DNA from: Quillaja saponaria
Lineage: Eukaryota; Streptophyta; Magnoliopsida; Fabales; Quillajaceae
DNA: 64,000 nucleotides
Direction of reading: 5' to 3'
Assembly: GCA_029379385.1 (NCBI GenBank)
Contig: CM055605.1
Span: forward strand, 19,496,950-19,560,949
Shown here: positions 46,985 through 58,139 of the stretch, in pieces
Layout of the letters: each line of letters begins with the position of its first letter
Numbering within the stretch: the first letter of the stretch is position 1
Translations under genes and position numbers: made by a program
Notes under the pieces: model-generated
The model's input: the letters and a program-made list of their open reading frames with translations, nothing else
What the model was told of the DNA's origin: nothing
Database searches by the model: none

Positions 46985-47620
46985 AAAAGTTCCACTAATT
47001 CATCATACCTCCTGTTCAGTTAGAAGCAAATCCTATCATGGCTTGGCATTTGAAAATTATGATTGAGAGTTATTTGGTTCCTATAAAACCAATAAGTGTC
47101 CAGAGTAATATAAGCAAAGCAAAGAAGATTATTGTTGTCCATGTGAAGGGTAGCATTGACTGCTTTTTTGTTAGTGAGAAAATTGAACTATTCATGGACT
47201 GATAGATGAGCAAAGACATTAATATGAATGCCCTAGGGAGAACTGAACCATAGAGCTTTCATGAAATGACATTGGAAGCAAATGTGATCAATGCTTTCTT
47301 CAGAATGCCCATAAAAGAGACAACTAATTGGATGAATATTGCAATGGGTTGAGAGCACCTTTCTAGTAAGAAAAATATTCCAAAGGATTTGCCACCAGAA
47401 CAATTTGAGATGTTCAGGAAGCTTGGAGTTCCATAGAGCTAGCCATGATCTTTTGTTGAGATGTTGCATGCTACTAAATCTTTGGGCTTGGTCAACATAA
47501 TATGCAGATTTTATAGAAAATTTTTCATTCTTCATTGGTACCCATATCCTTTTGTTAAGGCGTGGGATGGTTGGAAGATGTATTTGAAGAACCTATTGAG
47601 GTGACTTCTAAGTCAGTGTA
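46985..47620 (-). pseudogene. LINE reverse transcriptase, zinc-binding C-terminal region
   Basis: The minus-strand frame 47535-47233 reads KNEKFSIKSAYYVDQAQRF, then KLPEHLKLFWWQILWNIFLT and a Cys/His cluster CLFYGHSEESIDHICFQC, the zf-RVT domain of plant L1-type LINEs. Sequence continues past a TAG (W replaced) toward 46990, where the inverted-LTR insertion splits it from the RNase H domain. The reverse transcriptase core is absent, so the LINE copy is 5'-truncated. Confidence 0.85.
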
Positions 47621-47939
47621 GTCTCTTGTCTCAGTATCTTTGGTGATCAGGCAATCTTTGTACTTTCGAGTTGGACCTGCAAACAATAGATGGGAGCTGG
47701 GTGAGCTCCCTAGGCACTTAGAGGATCAAGTCAGAAAAAGAGAGCTACAAACCAAAGAGGGAATAAATCTAATTCTCATAATTTAAGTGTGTGTTCCATC
47801 CTTCCCTAGAGACTGAGGTGTGCATATATATAGTAGAAGAAAGTACCATCCTAGTCTACCTGAACCGTTCATGCTTTCAAGTCTTTAGACAACTGCCACA
47901 TGGCAAGTTGTCATTAGGTGTTAATATGTTATATTAAGG
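47610..47939 (-). repeat. Gypsy LTR-like repeat, left copy
   Basis: On the minus strand the region from 47939 downward matches 56326-56000 throughout. Both begin with a TTAATATAA-type end followed by a CAATGA...GCCACATGG-like segment also found in the Tat LTR at 38491. A TATATATA box lies at about 47826-47832. Exact end not defined. Confidence 0.6.
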
Positions 47940-49006
47940 CATTTCTACCAGAATACATTGATTTTATTTTTAAATTACTTAAACGCATCGAATTTTTTTT
48001 AAAAGAGTTAAATGCCCCTATTTTTGAATTTGTGTCTTCAAAACACAATTTCATAGTGAATTTGTATTTTGAAGACACAAATTCAGGATGCCATGTCAAC
48101 CTAAAATGCTAGATGAGGGTGCATTGCTGGCACTTGAGTTCTTGGGTTGAACACACAAACTTAAGTGTGTGTTTCTAAAACACGAACTTGAGTTTGTGTT
48201 TTTAAAACACGAATTCGAGTTTTTGTTTTGAAAATACATATTTGAGTTGAGTTTTACAATTGAATTTTAGAACCATTCTTCAATAAATATCATTAAAGTA
48301 AATTTGTTTTCTTGTTAAACAAAAAACAAAACAAAAAATTGAAAATTTGAATTATATTTACAATGTAAAGCTAGACAATAATTATAAAATAGATATATAT
48401 AAAAATGCTAGAAGGAGTAGACAATGGTAATTCTTAACTCACTTTTTACCTTTACATAACATTTGAAATGCTTGATTTGTGCGTAGTGATCATATGAATT
48501 GAAAATTCTAACAAAGTTTTGAAATGTGCTTGTATAGTCAACTTGTCAAACTAAAATATTATTAAAATATGAAAAATGATTATATAATCAGTTGTCAAAC
48601 TAAAAAGTTGTTAAAAATTCTTGCATAGGCACTTGTTAATCTTATTTTTACATAAAATTGGACAGAGTTTCTCCTATTTTTATATCATTTTATTTCTTCC
48701 ATGACAACTAAATACTAAGAAACAACATCCTTTTTTTAATACAGCAATATTATTGATATGAACCTTAATATCATAAATAATCCAAAAAAATTAGACAGTG
48801 TTTTCCCTATTTTTGTATCATTTCCTTTATGTCACGACAAGTAAATAACAACATAATTTCAACACACTAATATTAACGGCAGAGTCTTAATATCATAAAT
48901 AGTCCAAAATAAATGCATAATCTCAATATAAAACTCGACATAATAATCCATAGATTTAATTTCAAAATAATTATGCATAAATCACGTAAATCATGACACT
49001 CTTAAT
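47940..49006. other. Non-coding end of the Mutator-like element region
   Basis: 48026-48043 and 48067-48084 form a perfect 18-bp inverted repeat with a 23-bp loop. 48140-48240 holds further short back-to-back copies of an AAAACACGAACTTGAGTTTGTG-like motif. The rest is AT-rich with nothing recognised. Confidence 0.5.
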
Positions 49007-51267
49007 CATGAGTACCACACTTGGGAGCCTTTCTCTTTCTTGTCGGACTCTTTCTAGGTGGAAGACTATCCCATTTTCAACCCTGTCGAACCTGTGTTAC
49101 CTATGATACACCCTCTTGGATCAGTAAACCACCACCATCATAATGGTTCTCACTATCAACATCATCGTGCATGAAAATGTTATCCACATGGAAGAGCGAC
49201 TCGGTATCAATATGTGTAATAGTCACATTTGGATCTGTAGTATCATGCGTACTAACACTGAGTTGTGTGACACTCTTAACAATTGTGTCATCTCTACATG
49301 GAGGAAGCATAGATGCAGATGGAGATGAAGTATATGGGTCTAGCACAATGGCAATGGGTGTGACTTGCATATGAGTGGTAGGCCTGTTGAATCTAAAACA
49401 GAAGGCACACTTCCTCTGCCTCTACCTATAAGGCCTAAAATATGACATGCAGGCCTACTGGAAGATGATCGTCCTACTCTATAATCTAAGTTGACATGTG
49501 TGTTAGAGGTACTACTTGATGGTACCTGAGCTGCTGATTGATCATTGTACGGTATATAATCTTTATATTGGCCAACAAACTATAATAATAAAGTACATAT
49601 GGCATGAATAACTGCAAGTGTAGAAAAATCTGCTCCTGGTGTGGACAATATGTGACATCGCTCAAGACCATCAATATATAATATAAATGATTATCATTGT
49701 TTAGTTGGTGTCATAAATCAAGTAAGCTATAAAAATTAAAATACTATATGGCTTACCAAAGTTCCAAGCATAGCACCATCCTTAGTCAAAAATCTTCTAC
49801 TTATTTGCCTATACCATTCCATATATGATGAGAATAGATCTATTTGGCCATCAAATGAACTTCCAAAAATAACATAATCCACTTGCATATTCCATATGTT
49901 AATGAATAAGGCATGTCTCACTAACCAATTTAAATTAGAATAGCTCCTAAGATCAATCTTATGTAATAGAATGTTAGTCTCAGCATCAAGTGGAATGTCT
50001 TGTTGCATGCCAAATTGACGTAAAACTCTATTTGGTTTATGTCATTCCACTATGTGGAAGCATATTAATGGAACAATAACAGTCCATATACCTTGTCCAA
50101 CAAGACAATAACTAGAGAGATTCTCCATCAAGCGAGTATTGTATGGCTCCCACATAAACTGCTACCACATATAAACAAATATTAAGAAACATATCATAGG
50201 AATAAATATATATAATGGACAAGAATTTTCAATGATTAGTACCTGATATAGTTTCATCTGATCTAGCTGATATCTGTACCAAGAAACAACATGTGTTCCA
50301 ATGTCTGTAACTTAAAAGCATCTCTCCACCTCATACCCAATGGACCCTGTGGGAAATGTGGGCCCTCTGCTCCATCAATAAGGACCCAGTCATCATAAAT
50401 CCTATGTAATCTAGTAGGTGCAATGTATGGGAGCCTATCCTATGCCCAAATCTGAAGTAGAATCAAGGCTCCAGCAATATCACATGACGATGAGTGAGAG
50501 GCACATCACAATTCTTTAAATAACCAAGCTAGACATGCGCTACCCCAACTATATTTGCCGGCCCTATCAAAGTCCTTAAGTAAAAGCAAAAACATCAGAT
50601 AGACATGTGACTAAGACTTATCAGCAAATAGAAATCCACTAATAAGTTGCATGATATAAGCACGTGCATATTGTTGCACCATAATTTCATCAGCATTCTC
50701 AAGCAGTTCCGCAAATGTAGCAGCAAGCAAAGTTAAATTTATGCGAGATCCATCAGGGCTGTAGAAGGTGGAACATAGCCTAGTAAATACTGACATGTAG
50801 ATGGTAAATCTTCAATCAAACTACTGCCAGACACTGCATCCCCATCAATTGGTAAACTAAACAATATGGACACATCTTGCAATGTTAGTGTGCATTCACC
50901 ATGAGGAAAATGGAAGGTTTGCGTCTCTTGTCTCCATCTCTCCACTAATGTAGTAATAAGATGCCAATCTAATTGTATAAACCCTAATCGCATGACTCCA
51001 TAAAAACCTGCAACAAATACATATGGAATGATCCTTGTATCTATAGGATTTACACAATGTAATATTGCCTCCCTCATTCGACATTTTAGAGCAGTGGAAT
51101 CTGCATAAAGAATGTGTTTAATCAAATTAAATTTTTGTAGTCTCATAATATAAAATTTTCTTTTATTTACTAGTAAAAATATAATATACCTCTGAATCCC
51201 ATAAGTGAACTGAACGATGAGTATCGTATAAATACAGTACTGAACGGTTAGTTGGCGATATATCCAT
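49007..51267 (-). pseudogene. Plant mobile domain (MAIN/MAIL1-like) gene, broken
   Basis: A first exon at 51190-51267 codes MDISPTNRSVLYLYDTHRSV then HLWDSE, typical of plant-mobile-domain proteins. The main domain follows at about 51146-50700 (YGVMRLGFIQLDWHLITTLV; HGECTLTLQDVSILFSLPID). It continues in another frame through LENADEIMVQQYARAYIMQL and DFDRAGKYSWGSACLAWLF to about 50400. A Ser/Thr-rich region (49370-49101) and a basic C-terminus with RKSPTRKRKAPK ending near 49007 finish it. Stops in place of Gln (about 50610), near KEL (50510) and Trp (about 50440), with a frameshift near 50750, inactivate it. It lies 260 bp downstream of the transposase in the same direction, so it is probably a second gene of the same element. 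Confidence 0.85.
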
Positions 51268-51529
51268 CACTTATGGTACTATCTATTTTTAGCATAACAA
51301 GCATCAGCACAAAAATAATATTAATAATAATAAAATACTTTGAAGATTTATAGTTTGAATAAAATATGAAGAAAGTCAATACTATATATAAACGATTAGA
51401 TATTCGACATTCAATTACAATTGCAATAGTTCTAATATAAATGATAAGATAAGACGTTTGACATTCAAGTACAATTACAATGCAGAAGTCAATACAACAT
51501 AAAAATGAAAAAAAAAAAATATGACACTA

Positions 51530-54011
51530 AGCATTAGAAGATTGTCCTTGTGTAACATTAAGACATTTCTTTCTATTGTGACCCTCTTCTCAATAGATTC
51601 CGCATTGGGTTTTCCTCGGATTCTCCACCCAGTCCATTTCAATCCTCAACCGAGATGAACGTGGCCTACCTTTTTGTCGCAATTTAGTGACATCGGAGTG
51701 TACGTGTGGAAAGTTATATTCAAGCCATTCATCATCATGCATTATAATCTCAAATTGTGAACTATACACCAGTTCTTGATGTGTCAAGCTATACCAATAG
51801 CCCACATGTTGGTGGTAGTCAATGTGAGAACTACTATAAGCTGTTATGGCATGGGAGCAAGGAATATTATAGTATTGGAACTTGAGGCACGAGCAATAAG
51901 GATCACCTAAACTCACTTTATGTCGGTTGCTACCCTTTCCATGTGTCCAACCCTGATATTGTGTTACAATTTCACACTTTCCAACTATTGGATGAAACCA
52001 TGTAACAATATGCCTACTAGCTCTATCTTTCCACTTTTAAAGCCTTTCACGCACCTTTTCAATATACATATGTTCTGCAGTCAAGTTAGCTGTTGTCTCA
52101 CTATGAACTTTGACAAAATAACTGACGCAACGATAGTAAGTCAATCGCACCATGGCAGTGATGGGAACTTGTCGAGCACCTTTTAATACATTATTGAAAC
52201 ACTCACCTAAATTAGTGGTCATAAAGCCAAAACACCTGCCACCATCATATGCTAATGTCCATTTCTCAGCAGGGATATCAGCAAACCAAGTCACCAAGTC
52301 TAGCCCTAATTTACTCAACTCTTCCATACACTTTGCAAACTTACGAGGTTGTACTTGGTACCCAGCTTTCATCACCAAGTTTTTTGCAGCATTATTTTTC
52401 TTGGCAGTATGAAAATTACTAGCAGCATGCCTTAAGCAATAACGATGAAAAGCATGCAATTCTGTCCAACCAACACTAGGATCTTTCACAGCAGCTATTA
52501 TTCCTAAATGACGATAAGATATTAAGCAAATACCATCTCACTGAGTAACATGTACATGCAAGCATAGAAGGAACCATGACTAACTATCTTTACTCTCCTC
52601 CTCCACAATTGCAAATGCAAGTGGCATCACATGATTGGCACCATCCACCCTACATGCTATCAATAACTTTCCCTTATACTTTTCATATAGAAAAGTACCA
52701 TCAATTTGGATTATTGGCCTACAATACTTGAATGCCTCTATGGATGGTCCAAATGCCCAAAAAACCTTATGAAAGATAACCTCACTTGAATTGTCTGTTG
52801 CTTATGTCTTCCACTCAAATTTGGTCCCAGGATTTCTAGCTCACATTGCATTTAAGTACTTAGGCAATTGGTTGTAAGATCCCTCCTATAAGCCAAAAAC
52901 TAACTCTATTGCCTTCTTTTTAACATCCTATATCTTTTTCATATGTGCAAGATAACCAAATTTATCTTTCACCAAACTGCACAACACAACTCCAGGTGTT
53001 GATGAATTGGCAAATATTGTGTTTTTAATAAAATCGGCTATCAATCCTTTGTCTAGTTTATAATGATCCTGTGACAAGCAAGGATAAACACATGTATGTG
53101 GATCAACTATTTTTTTTTATCACAAATTTTCCAGACTTTTTACTTTTAATTGCACGCAACATCTATTTGCATCCTTGATTGTGGGCCATGCATTTAAGAA
53201 CCTATTTGCTTTTATTAGACTTATCCACTATAAATGCCACATGCTTCATGATATGCCAATACTTAATAGCTTTTTTAATGTTAGTTTTTGTGGCAAATAT
53301 ATGCTTCTCATGCAACTCCTCATGTATTAACCACAGACTTCTAACTGCATGATCGTTGTCAATTGTAAATGCCCCCTTAATGTTAACTTCAATAAAAAAT
53401 TCAGTAGGAACATATTCGTTGAATATATCTTCCTCAGCAAATTCTAGATCATCATCATTTTCAGAATCATTGTTCGTAACTAGGTCATCATCATCACTGA
53501 CATTATGCATAAATTCATTTACATAAGGGTCGTCATAAATTTCTACTTATGGATGAAAATCAGTTAAAGAATAAATTGTGCCATGTTGTGAAACCTCATA
53601 GGCAACTGACGATTAAGTTGTATGATGCTCGATATCTTCCTATTGAACAAAATTTGGGGTTTGTTCTGTATAAGAAATTATGTGATGACTCATTGACACA
53701 TTTGGAAGATAACATTTCTCCAAATATAATTCAAGTGAATATGACTTTCCTTGGCTCAAGGAAAATTGAAGTATAGTTTCCAAATCCTCATCATCGCTAA
53801 CATTAATGGGTCGGTATTTGACTGCATTTTAAAAATAGAATGGATGTCGACAAAGAATTTTCAAATATCCATTTATGCAATCAATATGCAAGGCTTTACA
53901 CAAACGAGTGTGAAATTGTTCATAACTTATCCCCATTTGTATTCTCAAAAACTTAATTAGGGGACAATTATAATCAACCTTGTCTGAACCCATTTTCATT
54001 TCACCATTCAT
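51530..54011 (-). pseudogene. Mutator-like (MULE) transposase, broken
   Basis: Starts at the ATG at 54011 with a PB1-like N-terminal part (YEQFHTRLCKALHID). An acidic linker follows (53510-53450; SDDDDLVTNNDSENDDD), then a degraded MuDR DNA-binding region (53340-52950). The MULE DDE core includes CRPIIQIDGTFLYEKYKGKL (about 52720), CRVDGANHVMPLAFAIVEE, and at 52489-52037 LHAFHRYCLRHAASNF. The SWIM zinc finger is at about 51900-51840 (CSCLKFQYYNIPCSHAITAY) and a terminal zinc-knuckle remnant at about 51600-51560. Several stops and indels break it. Catalytic Asp in QIDG is kept. Confidence 0.88.
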
Positions 54012-55790
54012 ATAACACGCAATTAGTACATTATCTCCTATATTCTATCCTATTCCAATAAAATTCAATAAACTTTAGTCATAAAACCATGACATGCATG
54101 TATAAACCATGACAAACAATAATAAATGGGAAAAAAAAAATTCCATTAGTAGAAAAGTCCATTAAATATTAGAGTCAACAATAGCACAAGCTATAAAACA
54201 ATTGTAATTGTGGCATTCATCCATAATTGAAAAATAAAATTGGTGCCATGGAAAACCAATATACATGCAAACTAGAATCATAATTATCTCTTTGACTCTT
54301 TGTAGAATAAATTTAAAATAAACCTTATCGAATGAAATAACTAGAAAATTGAAAACATCAAATACTATGTTTCAGGAACTACCTGTAATTCAAAGATTCT
54401 TTTTCACACTTCAACTTGTATGAGCTTGATTGCAATGGGCTCCTAAATAATTGAAAATAACGTGCTGAATTAAGATAAAACAACTGCAGCCAATACTTAT
54501 ATAATTGATACTTATTAAATAAGATGACCACTATGAGGATAGTTTTTATAACATTAGGATATTAGATTTACTGTCATTTTCAATATATATGTTCAATTGA
54601 AAATTCAAACTATTACTATAATATTTCTGGAAATAAGAGCACTGTGTTGAAGGAAAAAAAATAATCCATCAAAGTCAAACCAACATAAAATCAGCATTTC
54701 ATCCTTTATATTCCTAACATTAATAACTGGCATGTCATTTAAATTTAATAAGACTTGATAAATATTTTAGCAATTTGAGGAAATTATAGATTAAATGGAC
54801 AAATAAAAAATGATGACTAGATTAAAATTTTATATCTAACAAGGAGAAGCCCTAAAATTTATAAATTTATCTTAAGATCTTTCCAAAATTCACTAATATC
54901 TAACTTAATAATATGATTCACTTAATCAAAAAACTAGAAACCAAAAGTTTATCAAAAAAAAAAAAATAGGCCAGCCCAGAAGTTTTTCAAAAAATCACAT
55001 TAGCATCCAAAGATGATTAGAAAAAAAAAAAAAAAAAAAGTAGCAACAGTGAAAGGTAATTGTAAATCAATCACGAGTGAGTGCAGACTCTAAATCTTTC
55101 ACATGGCTATTCCTTAATGACGTCCACGTATGTTCTAATTGGTTTTAAAAAAATAACACACATAGATCTTATGGTAATTTGTTGTAAAATGACCATGGAT
55201 CTCGCCAATCATCAATAGACAAAGAGAGCATAACAACAAAAGGATCAATGGGCTATTCCTACTAAACAAGAGAGTTAGAGTAGTTAAAATTACCAAATGC
55301 ATATGAAGCAAGTGAAGGACTCTGAAGCTGAAGCAACATCAAATTCAAAAACACCACATTTGGTTGTTTTTGCCAGATACAGGGAGAGTAGCAACCAGGA
55401 AATCCACCAGTGTTTAAAATTTCAGAGTGAAGAAGGAGGAGAAAAGAAATGGGATTCCATCAAGCTACCCAAAGAATGAATAAAGTACTCATTGAGCTGG
55501 GCAAACCATCATCTCGCACTCCCCCTCAACATAGATTTAAATGCTCGACACATCACAAAGTCGAGGACGCTATGCAGTAACATTAGAGACTCAAAGCTGG
55601 CATTTTAACCTCTTAGGGGATAGAGCAGTCAGTTACACTCTTGGTGAAAAGATGACGAGCTTCGATGTGCTCCGTGAGGTCATTGAGCTTTGGCCTTGCC
55701 ATTAGCTTGGTCATCGAGCTTTAACCCTGCCATCGACTTAGTCATGCGTTCACTCCTCAAACTATCTCCCAAATCCTCAAACGGGATTTT
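54012..55790. other. Non-coding right flank of the Mutator-like element
   Basis: AT-rich with A-runs at 54958-54967 and 55021-55039. 55297-55480 has a small open frame without recognised domain. A terminal inverted repeat matching the left side near 48000 was not found. Confidence 0.4.
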
Positions 55791-55990
55791 TCATCGAGTA
55801 ACTAGGGGTGACCTTACTGTCCTCACGACTGAGAACTCCCCCAATGCAGCCATGAGCTCGACGTATTGCCACTGAATGATTGACTTGTCAAGATCTACGG
55901 AGATAGGGACCGACGTGCCTTCCACTCCTTTCCTAGTTCTTACCCTGTGTTGCTCTTGAGTCTTTTCTTCTCTATTCATCATGTTGATTC
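55791..55990 (-). pseudogene. Gypsy Gag N-terminal fragment
   Basis: The minus-strand frame starting at 55982 reads MMNREEKTQEQHRVRTRKGV and then a YVELMAALGE block. It parallels the Gag start of the Tat element at 29431 (NREEKFEEQRRLRMGKGVEG, YVEIMVALGE). It directly follows the LTR-like repeat at 56000-56326, as expected for the 5' end of a minus-strand element. Sequence past 55791 no longer matches. Confidence 0.75.
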
Positions 55991-55994
55991 TTAT

Positions 55995-56326
55995 AGTCTC
56001 TCATCTTAATATCTTCGGCTCTTAAGTGATCTTTGTGCTTTCGAGTTGGATCTGCAAATAATGGACGGGAGCAGGATCCTAGGTGAGCTCTTTAGGCACT
56101 CAGACAATCAAGTTAGAAAAGAAGAGCTATAAAACTAAAGAGGGAATAAATCTAATTCTTATAGTTTAAGTGTGTATGTTCCATCCTTCCCTAGAAGCTG
56201 AGGTGTGCATATATATATAGTAGAAGAAAGTATCATCTCAAGCTACTTGAACTATTCATGCTTTTAAGTTTTTGGACAACCGCCATGTGACATGCTCTCA
56301 TTGGGAGTTAATATATTATATTAATA
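55995..56326 (-). repeat. Gypsy LTR-like repeat, right copy (5' side)
   Basis: Starts at 56326 on the minus strand with TATTAATATAATA (compare TGTTAATATAG of the Tat 3' LTR) and includes AATGAGAGCATGTCACATGG. Same orientation as the copy at 47610-47939. Followed by a Gag start. The primer site is not recognisable, probably lost in a small deletion. Confidence 0.65.
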
Positions 56327-56337
56327 GAATATTTTTG

Positions 56338-57430
56338 TTAGTATTAATTAAACTTATTTTTAATTAGGATTGAGAAATAAATAAATAAAATCTAACTATT
56401 GGTTTTTGGTTTGGAGTGCTATACTGTACCAAGAAATTGGTACCAAAATAGAGCTTCTAGCTACAATTATTTAAAATAGGAAAAAAATAAAAATTGTTCA
56501 TCGAGTATTAGATATAACAAGTTTTTAATTTTTAATTTTTTTTTAGACATTTTAATTGTTAATGATTGAGTAAATAGAAACAAAATAGGAGTAGGATAGC
56601 CATTGTAAAGAAGATGCATATGTATTAAAGGTCACTCGTAAAGAAGCTTGTTCAAAAAGACAAGTGATATAAACAATAATTAAAATCATAAAGATCATTG
56701 CCTATGTCAATCTTATGATATGAATCATCACTTTCGTGCTAGTATTAGAAGTATAGTTTTATTAAGTATGATCATCCCATTTTTTACGATGTAGCACATC
56801 TTTTGAGTTTAACTTGAATTATATAAAATTAAGTAATAAATAATTATATTAAATTAGCTCAATCCATGTTAATGATTAAAATAAGCTTATCTACTATTTT
56901 GATCATTCAATGTTATATCAATTTTTAGTTCAGTATTCTACAAAAAAAATTTAGTTAATTTTATCCTTTAAGATTCAAAATTTCTCCATAAAGTTTCATT
57001 CTTCCATTTATATTTTGTGAATTAATGAAATATCACACTTAGACATAAAGATAATAACATATAGAAGTTATTTTTGTATTTTGCAAAAAAAATTTGGTCA
57101 TTTTATCGTTAAATTATGTAAAATTACTATATTTATGCATAACATGATAATGAGAATGAGAGAATGCAAATTGATTGTAAAATTTTAAATCGTAAATGAT
57201 GAAATTGACCAAAAATATTCTTGGATGACTAAATTTAAAGTTGGGGCAATTCTGAAAGACTAAATAGTAGTTAAGCCACTAAAATATTATTTTTTGATAA
57301 AATATCGATCAGTTCAAGAAATGTGCCTTATACATATCAGAAATATTATAAAACCTGTGTACAATCCCATAAATATATCAAAACATATAAAAAAAATTAT
57401 GTAATATGTTATAAATAATTTGTAAATAAA
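56338..57430. repeat. Dispersed repeat, copy 2
   Basis: Matches 16470-17120, including AACTATTGGTTTTTGGTTTGG and, later, the ATCAGTTCAAGAAATGTG region near 57310. About 380 bp at 56900-57280 has no counterpart in copy 1. Non-coding. Confidence 0.75.
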
Positions 57431-58139
57431 AATTAAATTCAAAGATTTGTGAAGCTGACAACGTCGGAGTTGCGTGACAACATAAGATTGCAATTGATAT
57501 TCCTTAGTTTTCCTTTGGTTGTTTTCCTTTTTCTCTTCTCATGTCCGCTTTGATAAAATAAAAAAAAAATTAATTATTTATATTTAAAGATTTGATTAGT
57601 CTGATCACATAATATTTATTTATTTTATTGCATTTATAGTCTCAATCATTGATTATGAAAATATACTCAATCTAACCAAATACATAATAAAAAATAATAC
57701 TAGCAATTATCTATATTTCTTTTTTTGTTATTTGACTAACTTTCAAATGAATTTTTCTTGGTAAAATCAAATGAAAAATTTTAAATTGTCTTTGCTCACG
57801 TCAAGTATTAGCAACAATAGATTAGTAGAGTCACACTTTTAAATTGCCTTGATTGTGATTAATTTCTCCGAAAAACAATGCATATAATTACATTATCACA
57901 TAAATTAATTATCAAGACTATATTAGTGATTGATCTTATTGTTACGGGACTATGTCATAGCCTCCTTAATTTTAATTTTGATTATGATAGTAATGACAAA
58001 TTTTAAGTTATGTTTCCTCACATAAAGTATTAGCAAACATAAATTAGTTTAATCAAACTTCTAATCTCTGCTTCTCATTAAGCTACTTATAGCTGCATAG
58101 TTCACTTTACTGAGATTAATTTATCTAATCACTAGGCAT

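Noticed and set aside
48026..48240. microRNA precursor
   Set aside because: The stem is only 18 bp plus weak extensions and sits at a transposon end; kept as a finding but not called a gene.
53549..53776. Plus-strand 75-codon frame
   Set aside because: Antisense shadow of the N-terminal part of the MULE transposase.
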